This document shows positions 50,126 to 59,083 of a DNA stretch of 64,000 nt, piece by piece (positions within the stretch are counted from its first letter, which is position 1; the number at the start of each line of letters is the position of its first letter). The stretch lies in contig NZ_JBFAAI010000014.1 of assembly GCF_040639655.1 (NCBI RefSeq), forward strand, positions 1-64,000. The letters are read 5' to 3'. This stretch comes from Actinoplanes sp040639655. GTDB taxonomy: Bacteria; Actinomycetota; Actinomycetes; Mycobacteriales; Micromonosporaceae. The notes beneath the pieces were generated by a model that saw only the letters and a program-made list of their open reading frames with translations, made no database searches and was not told where the DNA came from. The translations under genes and the position numbers were made by a program.

Positions 50126-53077
50126 TCAGGCCTCCAGCACCCGCTCCATCGCCGCCCGGGAACGCCGGGTCAGCCGCAGGTAACGGTCCACGAACTCACC
50201 CGGGTCGCCGCCGTCCAGCAGGAGCACCACGCCCGCCAGCTCGACCCCGTGCCGGGGCAGCTGGTCGGTCGGGCGGCCGCGAACCAGGGTGAGGGCGTTG
50301 CGCACCTGGGCCGCAAGCGTCCAGCCGGCCACCATCTCGGCCGCGTCCGACTCGGTGACCAGCCCCGCCTCGGCAGCCGCGGACAGCGCCTCCAGAGTCC
50401 GGGTCCGGCGCAACTCCGGCACCGCGTGCGCGTGCCGCAGCTGGGTGACCTGCACCGCCCATTCGACGTCGGCGAGACCGCCCCGGCCCAGCTTGGTGTG
50501 CGTGTTCGGGTCGGCGCCGCGGGGCAGCCGCTCGGTCTCCACGCGGGCCTTGATCCGGCGGATCTCGACCACCTGCTCGCGGGTCAGGCCGCCGGCCGGG
50601 TAGCGGACACGGTCGGCCAGAGCCTCGAACCGCTCCCCCAGATCGGTGTCCCCGCCGACGAACCGCGCTCGTAGCAGCGCCTGCGCCTCCCACACCTTCG
50701 ACCAGCGGTCGTAGTACTGCCGGTACGCCTGCAGGCTGCGCACCAACGGACCCTGCCGGCCCTCCGGCCGCAGGTCGGCGTCCACCCCGAGCGCCGGGTC
50801 CGGGGCGGGCGCGTTGAGCAGGCGGCGCATCTCCTCGGCGATCGCGTGCGCGGCCGCACTGGCCTCCCCCTCCGGGCAGCCGGCCGGCGGCTCGTAGACG
50901 AACAGCACGTCGGCGTCCGAGGGGTAGCTCATCTCGTAGCTGCCGAGCCGGCCCATGCCGATCACCGCGAACCGCAGACCCTCCGGGGCCGGTTTCGCGC
51001 GACGGGCGATCCGCAGCGCCGCGTTCAGGGTGGCGTCGGTGACGTCGGAGAGGGCCACCCCGATCGCCTCCACCGACAGCGGCCGGTCCGGGGCCAGGTC
51101 GCCGCCCTGGCTCAGGATGTCCGCACTGGCCAGCCGGAACAGCTCACGGCGGCGCAGCGCCCGGACCGCGGCGATCGCCTTGACCGGGTCGGCGTGCCGT
51201 TCCCCGGCCGCCGCGAACCCGTCCAGCAGCGAGTTCCGGGGCCGCGGCTGCAGCTCGGCGTCGTCGGCGAGCAGCCGCAGCGCCTCCGGGTCGCGGGTCA
51301 GCAGGTCGGTGGCGTACCGGGACAGGCTCAGCACCCGGGCGAGGCGGCGGGCCACCGGGCCGCCGTCGCGCAGCAGACGCAGATACCACGGGGTGCTGCC
51401 CAGCTTGTCCGACACATGGCGGTAGTTGAGCAGGCCACGGTCCGGTTCCGGGGCGTCGGCGAAGTCCTGCAGCAGCATCGGCAGCAACGTCCGCTGGATC
51501 GCCGACGTGCGGGTCACACCGCCGGTCAGCGCCTCCAGGTGGCGCAGGGCACCGGCCGGGTCGGCGAACCCGAGGATCTCCAGGCGCTTGCGTGCCGACT
51601 CCGTGGTCATCCGCAGCTCCTCGGCCGGCACCCGGGCGACGGCCTCCAGCAGCGGACGGTAGAGCAGCTTCACGTGCAGGCGGCGCACGTTCGCGGCGTG
51701 GCCCACCCAGTCCGACCGGAAGGACTCCACGGCGTCGCGACCAGGCTGGGCGGTGTAGCCGAGCGCGGCCGCGAGCCAGCGCAGTCCGCCCGGATCGTCC
51801 GGCACGGTGTGCGTACGTTTGAGCTGCTGAAGTTGAAGGCGATGCTCGACGCCGCGCAGGAAACGGTAACCGCGCAGCAGCGTCTCACCGTCGTCGCGGC
51901 CGACGTAGCCGCCGGCGACGAGCGCGCGCAGCGCCGGCAGCGTCCCGCCGCCGCGAAGAGTCTCGTCGACCCGGCCGTGCACCAGCTGGAGCAGCTGCAC
52001 CGCGAACTCGATGTCACGCAGGCCGCCCGGACCGCGTTTGATCTCGCGGTCCAGCTCCTTCTTCGGGATGTTGTCGATGATCCTGCGGCGCATGTCGCGG
52101 ACGTCGGCGACCGCCTCCGGCCGTTCGGCGGCATGCCACACCAGCGGCGCCAGATCCGCGATCCACTCCTGCGCCAGCGCCAGGTCCCCGGCGGCCGGGC
52201 GGGCCTTGAGCAGCGCCTGGAACTCCCATGTGCGGGCCCAGCGCCGGTAGTAGGCCTGGTGGCTGGCCAGTGTGCGGACCAGCGGGCCACGGCTGCCCTC
52301 CGGGCGCAGCGCCGCGTCCACCGGCCAGGCCACCTGACCGCAGATCTCGATCAGCCGGGCCGCGACCGTGGTGCCGGCCTGCAGGTCCTCGTCGCCGGCG
52401 ACCACGAAGATCACGTCGACGTCGGAGACGTAGTTGAGCTCGTAGCCGCCGCACTTGCCCATCGCGACGACCGCGAGCCGGGGCTCCGCGACCGACGGCG
52501 GCAGGGCGGCGACGGCGATCGCGTACGCGGCGGCCAGAGTCTCGTCGGCCAGACGGGACAGGGCGGCCATGGTGGGCTCCAGGCCCCGGCCCGCCGTCAG
52601 GTCGGCGGCGGCGATGCGCAAGAGCGAGATCCGGTACGCCTTACGCAGTGCCGGAACGGTCAGGTCCTCGAAATCGGCCAGCCCGCCGTCGGCCTCCGGG
52701 GGCATGCCGCTGCGGCCGGTCGCCAGCGTGCGCCACTCCTCCGGGTTGGCGACCAGGTTGTCACCGAGCGCCGACGACGCGCCCAGCACCGCGACCAGCC
52801 GCCGCCGCAGACCGTGGTCGTCATACAGCTCGCCGAGCAGCTCCTCCGACTTCTTACCGCTGCGCTCCACCGACTCGACCAGCCGGTGCAGCTGGCGCAG
52901 TGCCAGATTCGGGTCGGCGGCCTTGGACAGCGTCTCCAGCAGGCCGGCGGCCCGCTCGTCGGCCGGTACCTGCGCCTCGGTGTCCCACAGCCGCAGCCCG
53001 CCCGGCCCGGCCAGGTCGGTGGCGCGGGCTCCGTCGTCGGCGAAGCCGTACCGGGCGAGGCGGGTGGGCCGGGTCAT
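50126..53077 (-). CDS. glnE: Glutamine synthetase adenylyltransferase GlnE
   Basis: 983 residues from the ATG at 53077. It contains two nucleotidyltransferase domains: GKCGGYELNYVSDVDVIFVV in the first half (deadenylylation) and GMGRLGSYEMSYPSDADVLF in the second (adenylylation), each followed by a helical GlnD-PII-uridylyltransferase-associated domain (for example RGPGGLRDIEFAVQLLQLVH and GRGGLADVEWAVQVTQLRHA). It adenylylates GlnA1 (Tyr402) to reduce activity when nitrogen is plentiful. Its start overlaps the amidotransferase stop (TGATG), so the two are translationally coupled. Confidence 0.97.
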   Translation of the reverse strand: MTRPTRLARYGFADDGARATDLAGPGGLRLWDTEAQVPADERAAGLLETLSKAADPNLALRQLHRLVESVERSGKKSEELLGELYDDHGLRRRLVAVLGASSALGDNLVANPEEWRTLATGRSGMPPEADGGLADFEDLTVPALRKAYRISLLRIAAADLTAGRGLEPTMAALSRLADETLAAAYAIAVAALPPSVAEPRLAVVAMGKCGGYELNYVSDVDVIFVVAGDEDLQAGTTVAARLIEICGQVAWPVDAALRPEGSRGPLVRTLASHQAYYRRWARTWEFQALLKARPAAGDLALAQEWIADLAPLVWHAAERPEAVADVRDMRRRIIDNIPKKELDREIKRGPGGLRDIEFAVQLLQLVHGRVDETLRGGGTLPALRALVAGGYVGRDDGETLLRGYRFLRGVEHRLQLQQLKRTHTVPDDPGGLRWLAAALGYTAQPGRDAVESFRSDWVGHAANVRRLHVKLLYRPLLEAVARVPAEELRMTTESARKRLEILGFADPAGALRHLEALTGGVTRTSAIQRTLLPMLLQDFADAPEPDRGLLNYRHVSDKLGSTPWYLRLLRDGGPVARRLARVLSLSRYATDLLTRDPEALRLLADDAELQPRPRNSLLDGFAAAGERHADPVKAIAAVRALRRRELFRLASADILSQGGDLAPDRPLSVEAIGVALSDVTDATLNAALRIARRAKPAPEGLRFAVIGMGRLGSYEMSYPSDADVLFVYEPPAGCPEGEASAAAHAIAEEMRRLLNAPAPDPALGVDADLRPEGRQGPLVRSLQAYRQYYDRWSKVWEAQALLRARFVGGDTDLGERFEALADRVRYPAGGLTREQVVEIRRIKARVETERLPRGADPNTHTKLGRGGLADVEWAVQVTQLRHAHAVPELRRTRTLEALSAAAEAGLVTESDAAEMVAGWTLAAQVRNALTLVRGRPTDQLPRHGVELAGVVLLLDGGDPGEFVDRYLRLTRRSRAAMERVLEA

Positions 53078-53859
53078 CACTGCCCCAGCAGTGGCAGAGT
53101 CCGGCCGGTGGTGGTCGGAATGTCGGAGTCCGGCAGGGTGCCCAGCGCGAGCGCGGCGAACCGCATGGCGAACGGCTGCCACACCTCCTCCACGTCGGCG
53201 AGCGCACCGGCGGTGGCCAGCACCACCGCCTCCGGGTCGTAACCGAGCTCGGCCAGGGTGGCGCTGTCGCTGCGCGCCCAGTCGGCGATCATCTCGGCGT
53301 CACACTCGATGTGGAACTGCAGGCCCCATGCCCGGTCCCCGATCCGGAACGCCTGGTGCGGGAAACGGCTGGAGGCGGCGAGCAGTACGGCGCTCGCCGG
53401 CAGCTCGGTGATCTCGTCCCGGTGCCACTGCTGCACGTCCGGCAGCAGCGGAACCCACTTGAACAGCGGGTCGTTGTCAGCCGCGTCCCGTTTGCCGACC
53501 AGACCGGGACCGATCTCGGGGCCGGCCGTGCTGCGCTCCACGGTGCCGCCGTGCGCGTGCGCGAGCAACTGGCCGCCGAGGCAGACAGCGAGGGTGGGCA
53601 CGCGGTACCGGACCGCCTTGCGCAGCAGCCCTTCCAGCTTCGGGAACCAGGGTGCTCCGGGCTCGCCGTCCGGGCCGGGGTAGGCGTTCTGGTCGCCGCC
53701 CATCACGATCAGGGCGAGATAGTCGTCAAGCGTCTCCGGCAGCTCGTCGCCGGCGTGCGGCCGGAGGACGGTGAGCTCCAGACCGGCCTCGGTGAGCCAG
53801 TCCCCCAGCCGTCGGATGTCGTCACTGGGGTCGTTCTCGATGACTAAAGCGGTGGCCAC
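53077..53859 (-). CDS. Class I glutamine amidotransferase
   Basis: 260 residues from the ATG at 53859. It has the class I GATase nucleophile elbow VPTLAVCLGGQLLAHAHGG (Cys near residue 93), the His region WGLQFHIECDAEM and the oxyanion loop LIVMGGDQNAYPG. It resembles the GMP-synthase-like stand-alone amidotransferases that lie next to glnE/glnA in actinomycetes. It probably hydrolyses glutamine or a gamma-glutamyl compound in the cytosol. It overlaps glnE by one base. Confidence 0.9.
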   Translation of the reverse strand: MATALVIENDPSDDIRRLGDWLTEAGLELTVLRPHAGDELPETLDDYLALIVMGGDQNAYPGPDGEPGAPWFPKLEGLLRKAVRYRVPTLAVCLGGQLLAHAHGGTVERSTAGPEIGPGLVGKRDAADNDPLFKWVPLLPDVQQWHRDEITELPASAVLLAASSRFPHQAFRIGDRAWGLQFHIECDAEMIADWARSDSATLAELGYDPEAVVLATAGALADVEEVWQPFAMRFAALALGTLPDSDIPTTTGRTLPLLGQ

Positions 53860-53893
53860 ACGTCGAGGCTAACCGGTGCTGTTTGAATGGGTC

Positions 53894-54817
53894 ATGCTCG
53901 CCGCCGTGATCACCGCCTTCGGCGGTCCCGAAGTGTTCGCGCTCGCCGAGATTCCCGAGCCCGGGGGTGAGGTCGTCGACGTGACCCTCGCCGGGGTCAA
54001 CTACGCCGACGTGTACCGCCGGCGCGGGGAGTACGAGAAGCCGCCCCTGCCCGCTGTGCTCGGCGCCGACGTGGTGGGCCGGCGCCGTTCCGACGGGCGG
54101 CGGGTCGCCGCCCTGCTGCGCGGTGGTGGCGGCTACGCGCGGGTCGCGCCGGCCCAGCACGTGGTCGAGGTGCCCGACGACGTGAGCGACGAGCAGGCGC
54201 TGGCCGTGCTGGAGCAGGGCCTGACCGCCTGGCACAGCCTGCACACCCTGGGCCGGGTCACCGCCGACGACGTGGTCGTCGTGACAGCGGGGGCCGGCGG
54301 GGTCGGGCACCTCGCCGTCCAGCTGGCCCGGGCGGCCGGGGCCCGGGTGATCGCGCTCGCCTCGTCACCGGCGAAGCGGGCGCTCGCCGCCGAGCTGGGC
54401 GCGCACGCCACCGTCGACTCCCACCACCCGGAATTGGGAGCGGCCCTCGACGAGACGCCGACGCTGGTGCTGGACAGCGTGGGCGGGCGTACGTTCGAGC
54501 AGCTGCGCGCCGCGCTGGCGCCGTTCGGGCGGGTCGTGGCGTACGGCGGTGCCAGCGACGTCTCGAACACGGTGGCGGTGGACGACCTGATGACGGCCTC
54601 GACCGGGGTGCTCGGCTTCTGGTTGCAGCGGGTCCTCGACGACGACGAGCTCTACCGGTCCAGCGCGGCCCGGCTGTTCCACCTGGCCGCGCGCGGTGTG
54701 CTGACCGCCCGGATCGGTGGCCGCTACCCGCTCGCGGCGGTGGGGCGGGCGCACGCCGACCTGGAGAGCCGGGTCACCACCGGCAAGCTCGTCATCGACG
54801 TGCACCGCCTGACCTAG
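53894..54817 (+). CDS. Quinone oxidoreductase-like MDR enzyme
   Basis: 307 residues from the ATG at 53894; a GTG at 53876 is also in frame. It is a zinc-independent medium-chain reductase: N-terminal GroES-like part (LAGVNYADVYRRRGEYEKPP, VLGADVVGRR), then the NADPH fold with VTAGAGGVGHLAVQLARAAG and the QOR-type LVLDSVGGRTFEQLRAALAP. It should reduce quinones or enones using NADPH. It is divergent from the amidotransferase. Its stop codon lies in the first unit of a 23-bp tandem repeat. Confidence 0.88.
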   Translation: MLAAVITAFGGPEVFALAEIPEPGGEVVDVTLAGVNYADVYRRRGEYEKPPLPAVLGADVVGRRRSDGRRVAALLRGGGGYARVAPAQHVVEVPDDVSDEQALAVLEQGLTAWHSLHTLGRVTADDVVVVTAGAGGVGHLAVQLARAAGARVIALASSPAKRALAAELGAHATVDSHHPELGAALDETPTLVLDSVGGRTFEQLRAALAPFGRVVAYGGASDVSNTVAVDDLMTASTGVLGFWLQRVLDDDELYRSSAARLFHLAARGVLTARIGGRYPLAAVGRAHADLESRVTTGKLVIDVHRLT

Positions 54818-54895
54818 CCGGCCGTGTCCGCCTGATCCAGCCGGCCGTGTCCGCCTGACCTAGCCGGCCGTGTCCGCCTGATCCAGCCGGCCGTC
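54806..54895. repeat. 23-bp tandem repeat between convergent genes
   Basis: Four units (three full, one shortened) of CGCCTGACCTAGCCGGCCGT plus GTC, alternating with a variant that has TCC in place of CCT. The CTAG inside the first and third units provides the stop codon of the oxidoreductase (54815-54817) and, inverted, of the acetyltransferase (54860-54862). Confidence 0.9.
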
Positions 54896-55333
54896 CGCCG
54901 GCGTCCACCTGGCGACGACCTCATCGTCCTCCGTCTCGCCGGTCTCCACGAACCCCATCGAGAGGTAGAGGTCGCGGGCCGCGGTGTTGGCCGGCTGGTA
55001 GCTGAGTGCCACGTTCGGGGTGCCGGGCTCGGCGATGAGACGCTCGCGCAGCTGCCGGACGATCTCGCGGCCAATGCCCTGCCGCTGGTGCTCGGCGTCC
55101 ACCACGAGACCGCCGATCCACCTGCTGCCGTCGTCGTCGACCCCCCAGATGACGAAGCCGGCCACCTCGTCACCGCGGACCGCGGCGAGCGGCTGCCACG
55201 TGTCGCCGTAGTTGCACATGCAGAGGTAGTAGGTGACCTCGGCGACGAACTCCCGCTGCTCGGGCCGGACGGTGAGGGCGGCGCAGTCGCGCCAGTTGGC
55301 CGGGGTGACCGGTTCGAGTCTGATCTCTGCCAT
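54860..55333 (-). CDS. GNAT-family N-acetyltransferase
   Basis: 157 residues from the ATG at 55333. It has the GNAT fold: WQPLAAVRGDEVAGFVIWGV, GLVVDAEHQRQGIGREIVRQ (acetyl-CoA pyrophosphate loop QRQGIG), then NVALSYQPANTAARDLYLSM and GFVETGE. It resembles diamine/spermidine-type acetyltransferases (for example 'MAEIRLEPVTPANWRDCAAL'-type starts). The C-terminal RLDQADTAG is encoded by the 23-bp tandem repeat and is probably a non-native extension. The gene stands alone and is divergent from a VOC gene 103 bp away. Confidence 0.88.
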   Translation of the reverse strand: MAEIRLEPVTPANWRDCAALTVRPEQREFVAEVTYYLCMCNYGDTWQPLAAVRGDEVAGFVIWGVDDDGSRWIGGLVVDAEHQRQGIGREIVRQLRERLIAEPGTPNVALSYQPANTAARDLYLSMGFVETGETEDDEVVARWTPADGRLDQADTAG

Positions 55334-55435
55334 CCGGTGATCTTGCCAAAAAGCTCGCCGAACACCGACAGGACGGTGTCGCGGCGGTCCCGCAGAGTCG
55401 GCGGTGAGACAAAAAGATCCACGAAGGGAACGAAC

Positions 55436-55804
55436 ATGTCCGCAGTCAACGGGATCGCCTGGTTCCAGATCGGCTCCGACCAGCCGGAGCAGGCCGCACG
55501 CTTTTACGGCGAGGTGTTCGGGTGGACGTTCGCCGACGACGAGTCGGCCGGCGCGGCGTACCGCATCATCACCACCCCGGGCGAGGGCGGCCTGCAGGGC
55601 GGGCTGGCCGACACCCGCGGCGAGAGCCCGAACCACGCCGTCTTCTCGGTGCTGGTGGCCGACGTCGAATCCATCTGTGAGCAGGCCGAGGCGACCGGCG
55701 GCAAGGTACTGATCAAGCGGACCACGGCGGGCGGGATCGTCATCGCCCACCTGCTCGACCCGTCGGGCAACCAGTTCCAGGTGTTCACCCCGCCGGCCGG
55801 CTGA
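55436..55804 (+). CDS. VOC/glyoxalase-superfamily protein
   Basis: 122 residues from the ATG at 55436, with AAGGGA upstream. It is a single VOC domain: FQIGSDQPEQAARFYGEVFG, WTFADDE, then AVFSVLVADVESICEQAEAT, GGKVL and the ending LLDPSGNQFQVFTPP. Proteins of this type are small dimeric metal-dependent enzymes or drug-binding proteins. It converges with a WYL-type regulator 17 bp away. No substrate can be inferred. Confidence 0.88.
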   Translation: MSAVNGIAWFQIGSDQPEQAARFYGEVFGWTFADDESAGAAYRIITTPGEGGLQGGLADTRGESPNHAVFSVLVADVESICEQAEATGGKVLIKRTTAGGIVIAHLLDPSGNQFQVFTPPAG

Positions 55805-55821
55805 CGGCCGGATCGGGGACG

Positions 55822-56514
55822 TCAGGTCAGGGTCAGTGGGCGGAGCCGGTGTGGGATGTCCACGCCGGCCTCGCTCAATGAGCGGGGCGGCACCGTCTCG
55901 CGGGTCGGCGTCACCGAGGTGATCCGGTCCGGCCGGAAGATCCGCACCGACCGGCGCAACCGGCACCAGGCGATCAGGTACCACTGCTCGCGAACGCCGA
56001 CGTAGCCCAGTGGCTCGATCTCGCGCCGGGTCTCGGTGCCGTGCCGGTCCGCGTAACCGATCCGCAGCACGCAGCCCAGTGGCAGCGCACCGCCGGTGAG
56101 CCGCGGCAGGGCGGCGGGCGGCACGTCACCGGCCAGCTGGATGCGCGCGGCGAGTTCCCGGGCTGCCGCCACGTCCTCCGGGCGCATCGCGGCCAGCACC
56201 TTGCGCAGTGCGCTCGCCGCCGGATGCCGGAACGGGGTGCCGGCCATACCGCGCAGCGCCAGTGCCATGGTGACGGCCTCCTCCGGTGTCAGGTTCACCG
56301 GTGGCAGCGTGTGCGTGCGATCCAGGCAGTATCCGCCGGTGCGGCCGGTCTCGGCGTAGACCGGGGTGCCGGACTGCTGGAGCGCGGAGATGTCGCGCTC
56401 CACGGTGCGCACGCTCACCTCGAACCGCTGCGCCAGCCATCGGGCGCTGCGTGGCCGCGGCGCGACCGCCCTCAGTTCCTCGACGAGGGCGTACAGCCGA
56501 TCGGTACGGTTCAC
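55822..56514 (-). CDS. YafY/WYL-family transcriptional regulator
   Basis: 230 residues from a GTG at 56514. The N-terminus is a DeoR-like helix-turn-helix (MNRTDRLYALVEELRAV, RSARWLAQRFEVSVRTVERD, ISALQQSG), followed by the VNLTPEEAVTMALALRGM region and a WYL domain (GYVGVREQWYLIAWCRLRRS, VRIFRPDRI). WYL domains bind nucleic acid or small ligands. It likely controls the neighbouring VOC gene or itself; no operator was evident. Confidence 0.88.
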   Translation of the reverse strand: MNRTDRLYALVEELRAVAPRPRSARWLAQRFEVSVRTVERDISALQQSGTPVYAETGRTGGYCLDRTHTLPPVNLTPEEAVTMALALRGMAGTPFRHPAASALRKVLAAMRPEDVAAARELAARIQLAGDVPPAALPRLTGGALPLGCVLRIGYADRHGTETRREIEPLGYVGVREQWYLIAWCRLRRSVRIFRPDRITSVTPTRETVPPRSLSEAGVDIPHRLRPLTLT

Positions 56515-56656
56515 GCCGCCAAGGCTAGAGCGGGGGTACGACAGAAATGACGACACCGGAAATGGCGACACTGCGGGACCGCCGTCGGCCGGCGCTGCCC
56601 GAGACGATGAAGCTCGGCCACAGCCGCGGCGGGCGGCCCCGCCGCGGACCGGAGCG

Positions 56657-57082
56657 TCAGGAGATGCAGGCGCAGACAATCAGGGCCGCCCCGAAATGGG
56701 ATGCGGCACTGACCAGGGCACCCGGGTGGCGGTCCTGGGTGCAGATGACCTCGCCCAGCTTGCCCGGGGTCAGCCAGTCCAGCACCAGGAAGGCCAGGCC
56801 CATGATGCCGATACCGATGATGCCGAACAGCGCGGTGGACGCCAGCCCCTGCCCGAACGACTCGTAGGTGGTGAAGATCGAGGTGAAGACGATCGCGGCG
56901 ATACCCAGCTGATTGGCCGCCAGCAGGAGCGCCGCGTTCGGGTTGCGCTCCACCCAGATCAGATCCCGCAGCTTGCCGGGCGTCAGCACGTCGATCAGAA
57001 CGAACCCGAGCGCCATCAATCCGATGCCGACGCCGCCGAACACTATGCTGCGCCCGGCACCCTCAAGCAGATCCTCCAGCAC
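56657..57082 (-). CDS. DUF350 membrane protein
   Basis: 141 residues from a GTG at 57082 with GGGAG upstream. It has four membrane helices arranged as an internal duplication: IGLMALGFVLIDVLTPGKLR and later IGIMGLAFLVLDWLTPGKLG, the DUF350 signature. A hydrophilic loop and another helix pair lie between and after. The family is common in actinomycetes; the function is unknown. Downstream on the same strand comes the WYL regulator 143 bp away. Confidence 0.85.
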   Translation of the reverse strand: MLEDLLEGAGRSIVFGGVGIGLMALGFVLIDVLTPGKLRDLIWVERNPNAALLLAANQLGIAAIVFTSIFTTYESFGQGLASTALFGIIGIGIMGLAFLVLDWLTPGKLGEVICTQDRHPGALVSAASHFGAALIVCACIS

Positions 57083-57246
57083 GACTTCTCCCTCGTCATA
57101 TGTGGTCCGCACAAGACCGTATCGGAGCCGATCTACCGAGTCGATCGGACGCCGGAAGCGGCGGTGACGTTTTTCCGGAAAAGGACGCTGTATCCGGGGG
57201 AGCCCGCATGCGGTGTGAGGGCGGAGCGAGGCGCGCAGGTCGACGA

Positions 57247-57660
57247 ATGGTGGCACCGGAGGGCCTCGACGCCGTGGTGCTGGCGGCGCAGTCGGGCGAC
57301 GAGGCGGCGTTCCGTACCGCGGACCGCCTGCTGCGCGGCGACCGGACCGGGCATCCGCTCGACCGGGTGCTGGCGGCGGCGACCGCGCCCGCCACGGAAC
57401 GGGAACTCGCCGGGGAGGCCGCCGCGCTGGCGGCGTTCCGGACGGTCGCGCCCTTCCCCGCCGCCCGCCGGCGACCCTCGCTGGTCTGGTCGACACGCCC
57501 GCAGCCGGTGGTTGCACCGAAGCCAGGCGGTGGCGGCTCGGACACCGCCGCCGCCTGGCGCCGTACACGAGAGAAGGGCCCTCCCGGTCGCGGGAAGGCC
57601 CTTCTTCGGTGTACGACTGTTACAGCGCGCCCAGGTACCGCTGGCGCTCGTAGGGCGTGA
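57247..57660 (+). pseudogene. Fragment of a helical protein, probably broken
   Basis: About 137 codons from the ATG at 57247. The first 75 residues look genuine (APEGLDAVVLAAQSGDEAAF, LAAATAPATERELAGEAAAL) and resemble the N-terminal part of helical proteins often encoded near sigma-factor or regulator genes in Micromonosporaceae. The rest becomes low-complexity and basic, reads straight through a strong terminator hairpin (57562-57615), and overlaps the end of glnA2 by 41 bp. The native stop has probably been lost by deletion or frameshift. Function unknown. Confidence 0.4.
57562..57615. terminator. Bidirectional terminator between the fragment and glnA2
   Basis: Long interrupted hairpin: CGTACAC with GTGTACG outside, AGAAGGGCC with GGCCCTTCT in the middle and CCCG with CGGG inside. 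It ends 5 bp from the glnA2 stop and can terminate transcripts from both sides. Confidence 0.85.
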
Positions 57661-58972
57661 CCTCGCGGCGGAACTGCTCCCACTCCTGACGCTTGTTGCG
57701 CAGAAAGAAGTCAAAGACGTGCTCGCCGAGCACCTCGGCGATCAGCTCGGAGCCGGACATCACGTCGATCGCCTCGGACAGGTTCTCCGGGAGCGCCTCG
57801 TAGCCGGCGGCCTTGCGCTCGGCCGGCGACAGCGACCACACGTCGTCCTCGGCGCCGGGCGGCAGCTCGTATCCCTCTTCGATGCCCTTGAGGCCGGCGC
57901 CGAGCATGACCGCGAACGCGAGGTACGGGTTGGCGGCCGAGTCGATCGAGCGGACCTCGACGCGGGCCGAGTTCGGCTTGCCGAACGCCGGGACGCGGAC
58001 CAGGGCCGACCGGTTCAGGTGGCCCCAGCTGACGAACGCCGGGGACTCGGTGATGCGGTCCGGCAGCTGCAGCGGGAAGAGCCGCTTGTACGAGTTGACC
58101 CACTGGTTGGTGACCGCGGTGTACTCCCGCGCGTGCACCAGCAGACCGGCGATGAACGACCGCGCCGTCTTGGACAGCTTCTGCGGGTCCTCGCTGTCGT
58201 AGAAGACGTTGCGCTCGCCCTCGAACAGCGACAGGTGGGTGTGCATGCCCGAACCGGGCTGGTCGGTGTACGGCTTCGGCATGAAGGTGGCCTTGACGCC
58301 CTGCGACAGTGCCACCTCCTTGACCACGTGCCGGAACGTCATGATGTTGTCGGCTGTGGTGAGGGCGTCCGCATACCGCAGGTCGATCTCCTGCTGGCCG
58401 GGCGCGACCTCGTGGTGGCTGAACTCGACCGAGATGCCGATCCGCTCCAGGGCCAGGACGGCCTGCCTGCGGAAGTCACGGGCCACCGCGTGGGTGGTGT
58501 GGTCGAAGTAGCCGCCGGTGTCGACCGGGACCGGCACGGAACCGTCGTTCTCCCCGTCCTGGATCAGGAAGAACTCGACCTCGGGGTGGGTGTAGAAGGT
58601 GAAGCCCTTCTCGGCGGCCTTGGCCAGGGCGCGGCGCAGCACGTGACGCGGGTCGGCCCACGCGGCGCTGCCGTCGGGGAGCAGGATGTCGCAGAACATC
58701 CGGGCGCTCTCGCCGCTGACCCCGCCCTCGAACGGGAAGACCTGGAAGGTCGTCGGGTCGGGCATGGCGACCATGTCGGACTCGTAGACCCGGGCGAAGC
58801 CCTCGATCGCCGAGCCGTCGATGCCGATGCCCTCCTCGAAGGCGGACTCCAGCTCGGCCGGGGCGACCGAGACGCTCTTCAGCGTGCCCAGCACATCGGT
58901 GAACCAGAGCCGGACGAATCGGATGTCGCGCTCCTCGAGCGTGCGAAGCACGAACTCCTGCTGTCGGTCCAC
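57620..58972 (-). CDS. glnA2: Glutamine synthetase GlnA2-type
   Basis: 450 residues from the GTG at 58972 (GAGG 6 nt upstream); a GTG six bases earlier is possible. Motifs are IGIDGSAIEGFARVYESDMV, PEVEFFLI, SHHEVAPGQQEIDLRYADAL, FMPKPYTDQPGSGMHTHLSL and NQWVNSYKRLFPL. This is the shorter GlnA2 (I-alpha-like) enzyme: the region that holds the adenylylation Tyr in GlnA1 reads DDVWSLSPAERK, with Trp instead of Tyr, so GlnE should not modify it. It may be a glutamine synthetase or, like some Streptomyces paralogues, a gamma-glutamylpolyamine synthetase; the sequence favours the M. tuberculosis GlnA2 group. Confidence 0.93.
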   Translation of the reverse strand: MDRQQEFVLRTLEERDIRFVRLWFTDVLGTLKSVSVAPAELESAFEEGIGIDGSAIEGFARVYESDMVAMPDPTTFQVFPFEGGVSGESARMFCDILLPDGSAAWADPRHVLRRALAKAAEKGFTFYTHPEVEFFLIQDGENDGSVPVPVDTGGYFDHTTHAVARDFRRQAVLALERIGISVEFSHHEVAPGQQEIDLRYADALTTADNIMTFRHVVKEVALSQGVKATFMPKPYTDQPGSGMHTHLSLFEGERNVFYDSEDPQKLSKTARSFIAGLLVHAREYTAVTNQWVNSYKRLFPLQLPDRITESPAFVSWGHLNRSALVRVPAFGKPNSARVEVRSIDSAANPYLAFAVMLGAGLKGIEEGYELPPGAEDDVWSLSPAERKAAGYEALPENLSEAIDVMSGSELIAEVLGEHVFDFFLRNKRQEWEQFRREVTPYERQRYLGAL

Positions 58973-59083
58973 TGCCACCCCTCGTCCAAAGCCACCTATC
59001 GAGTGCGAGACTACGCCGTTCACCCCCTGTGACGTCGGCCCGGGTCAGGATCGGACGGTACGGCTTGGGGGAAGAATGGGGTC

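Noticed and set aside
57609..57640. Similarity of TGTTACAGCGC near the glnA2 end to the hairpin array core
   Set aside because: It is only about 11 bp, encodes the normal GlnA2 C-terminus and lacks the rest of the repeat unit.
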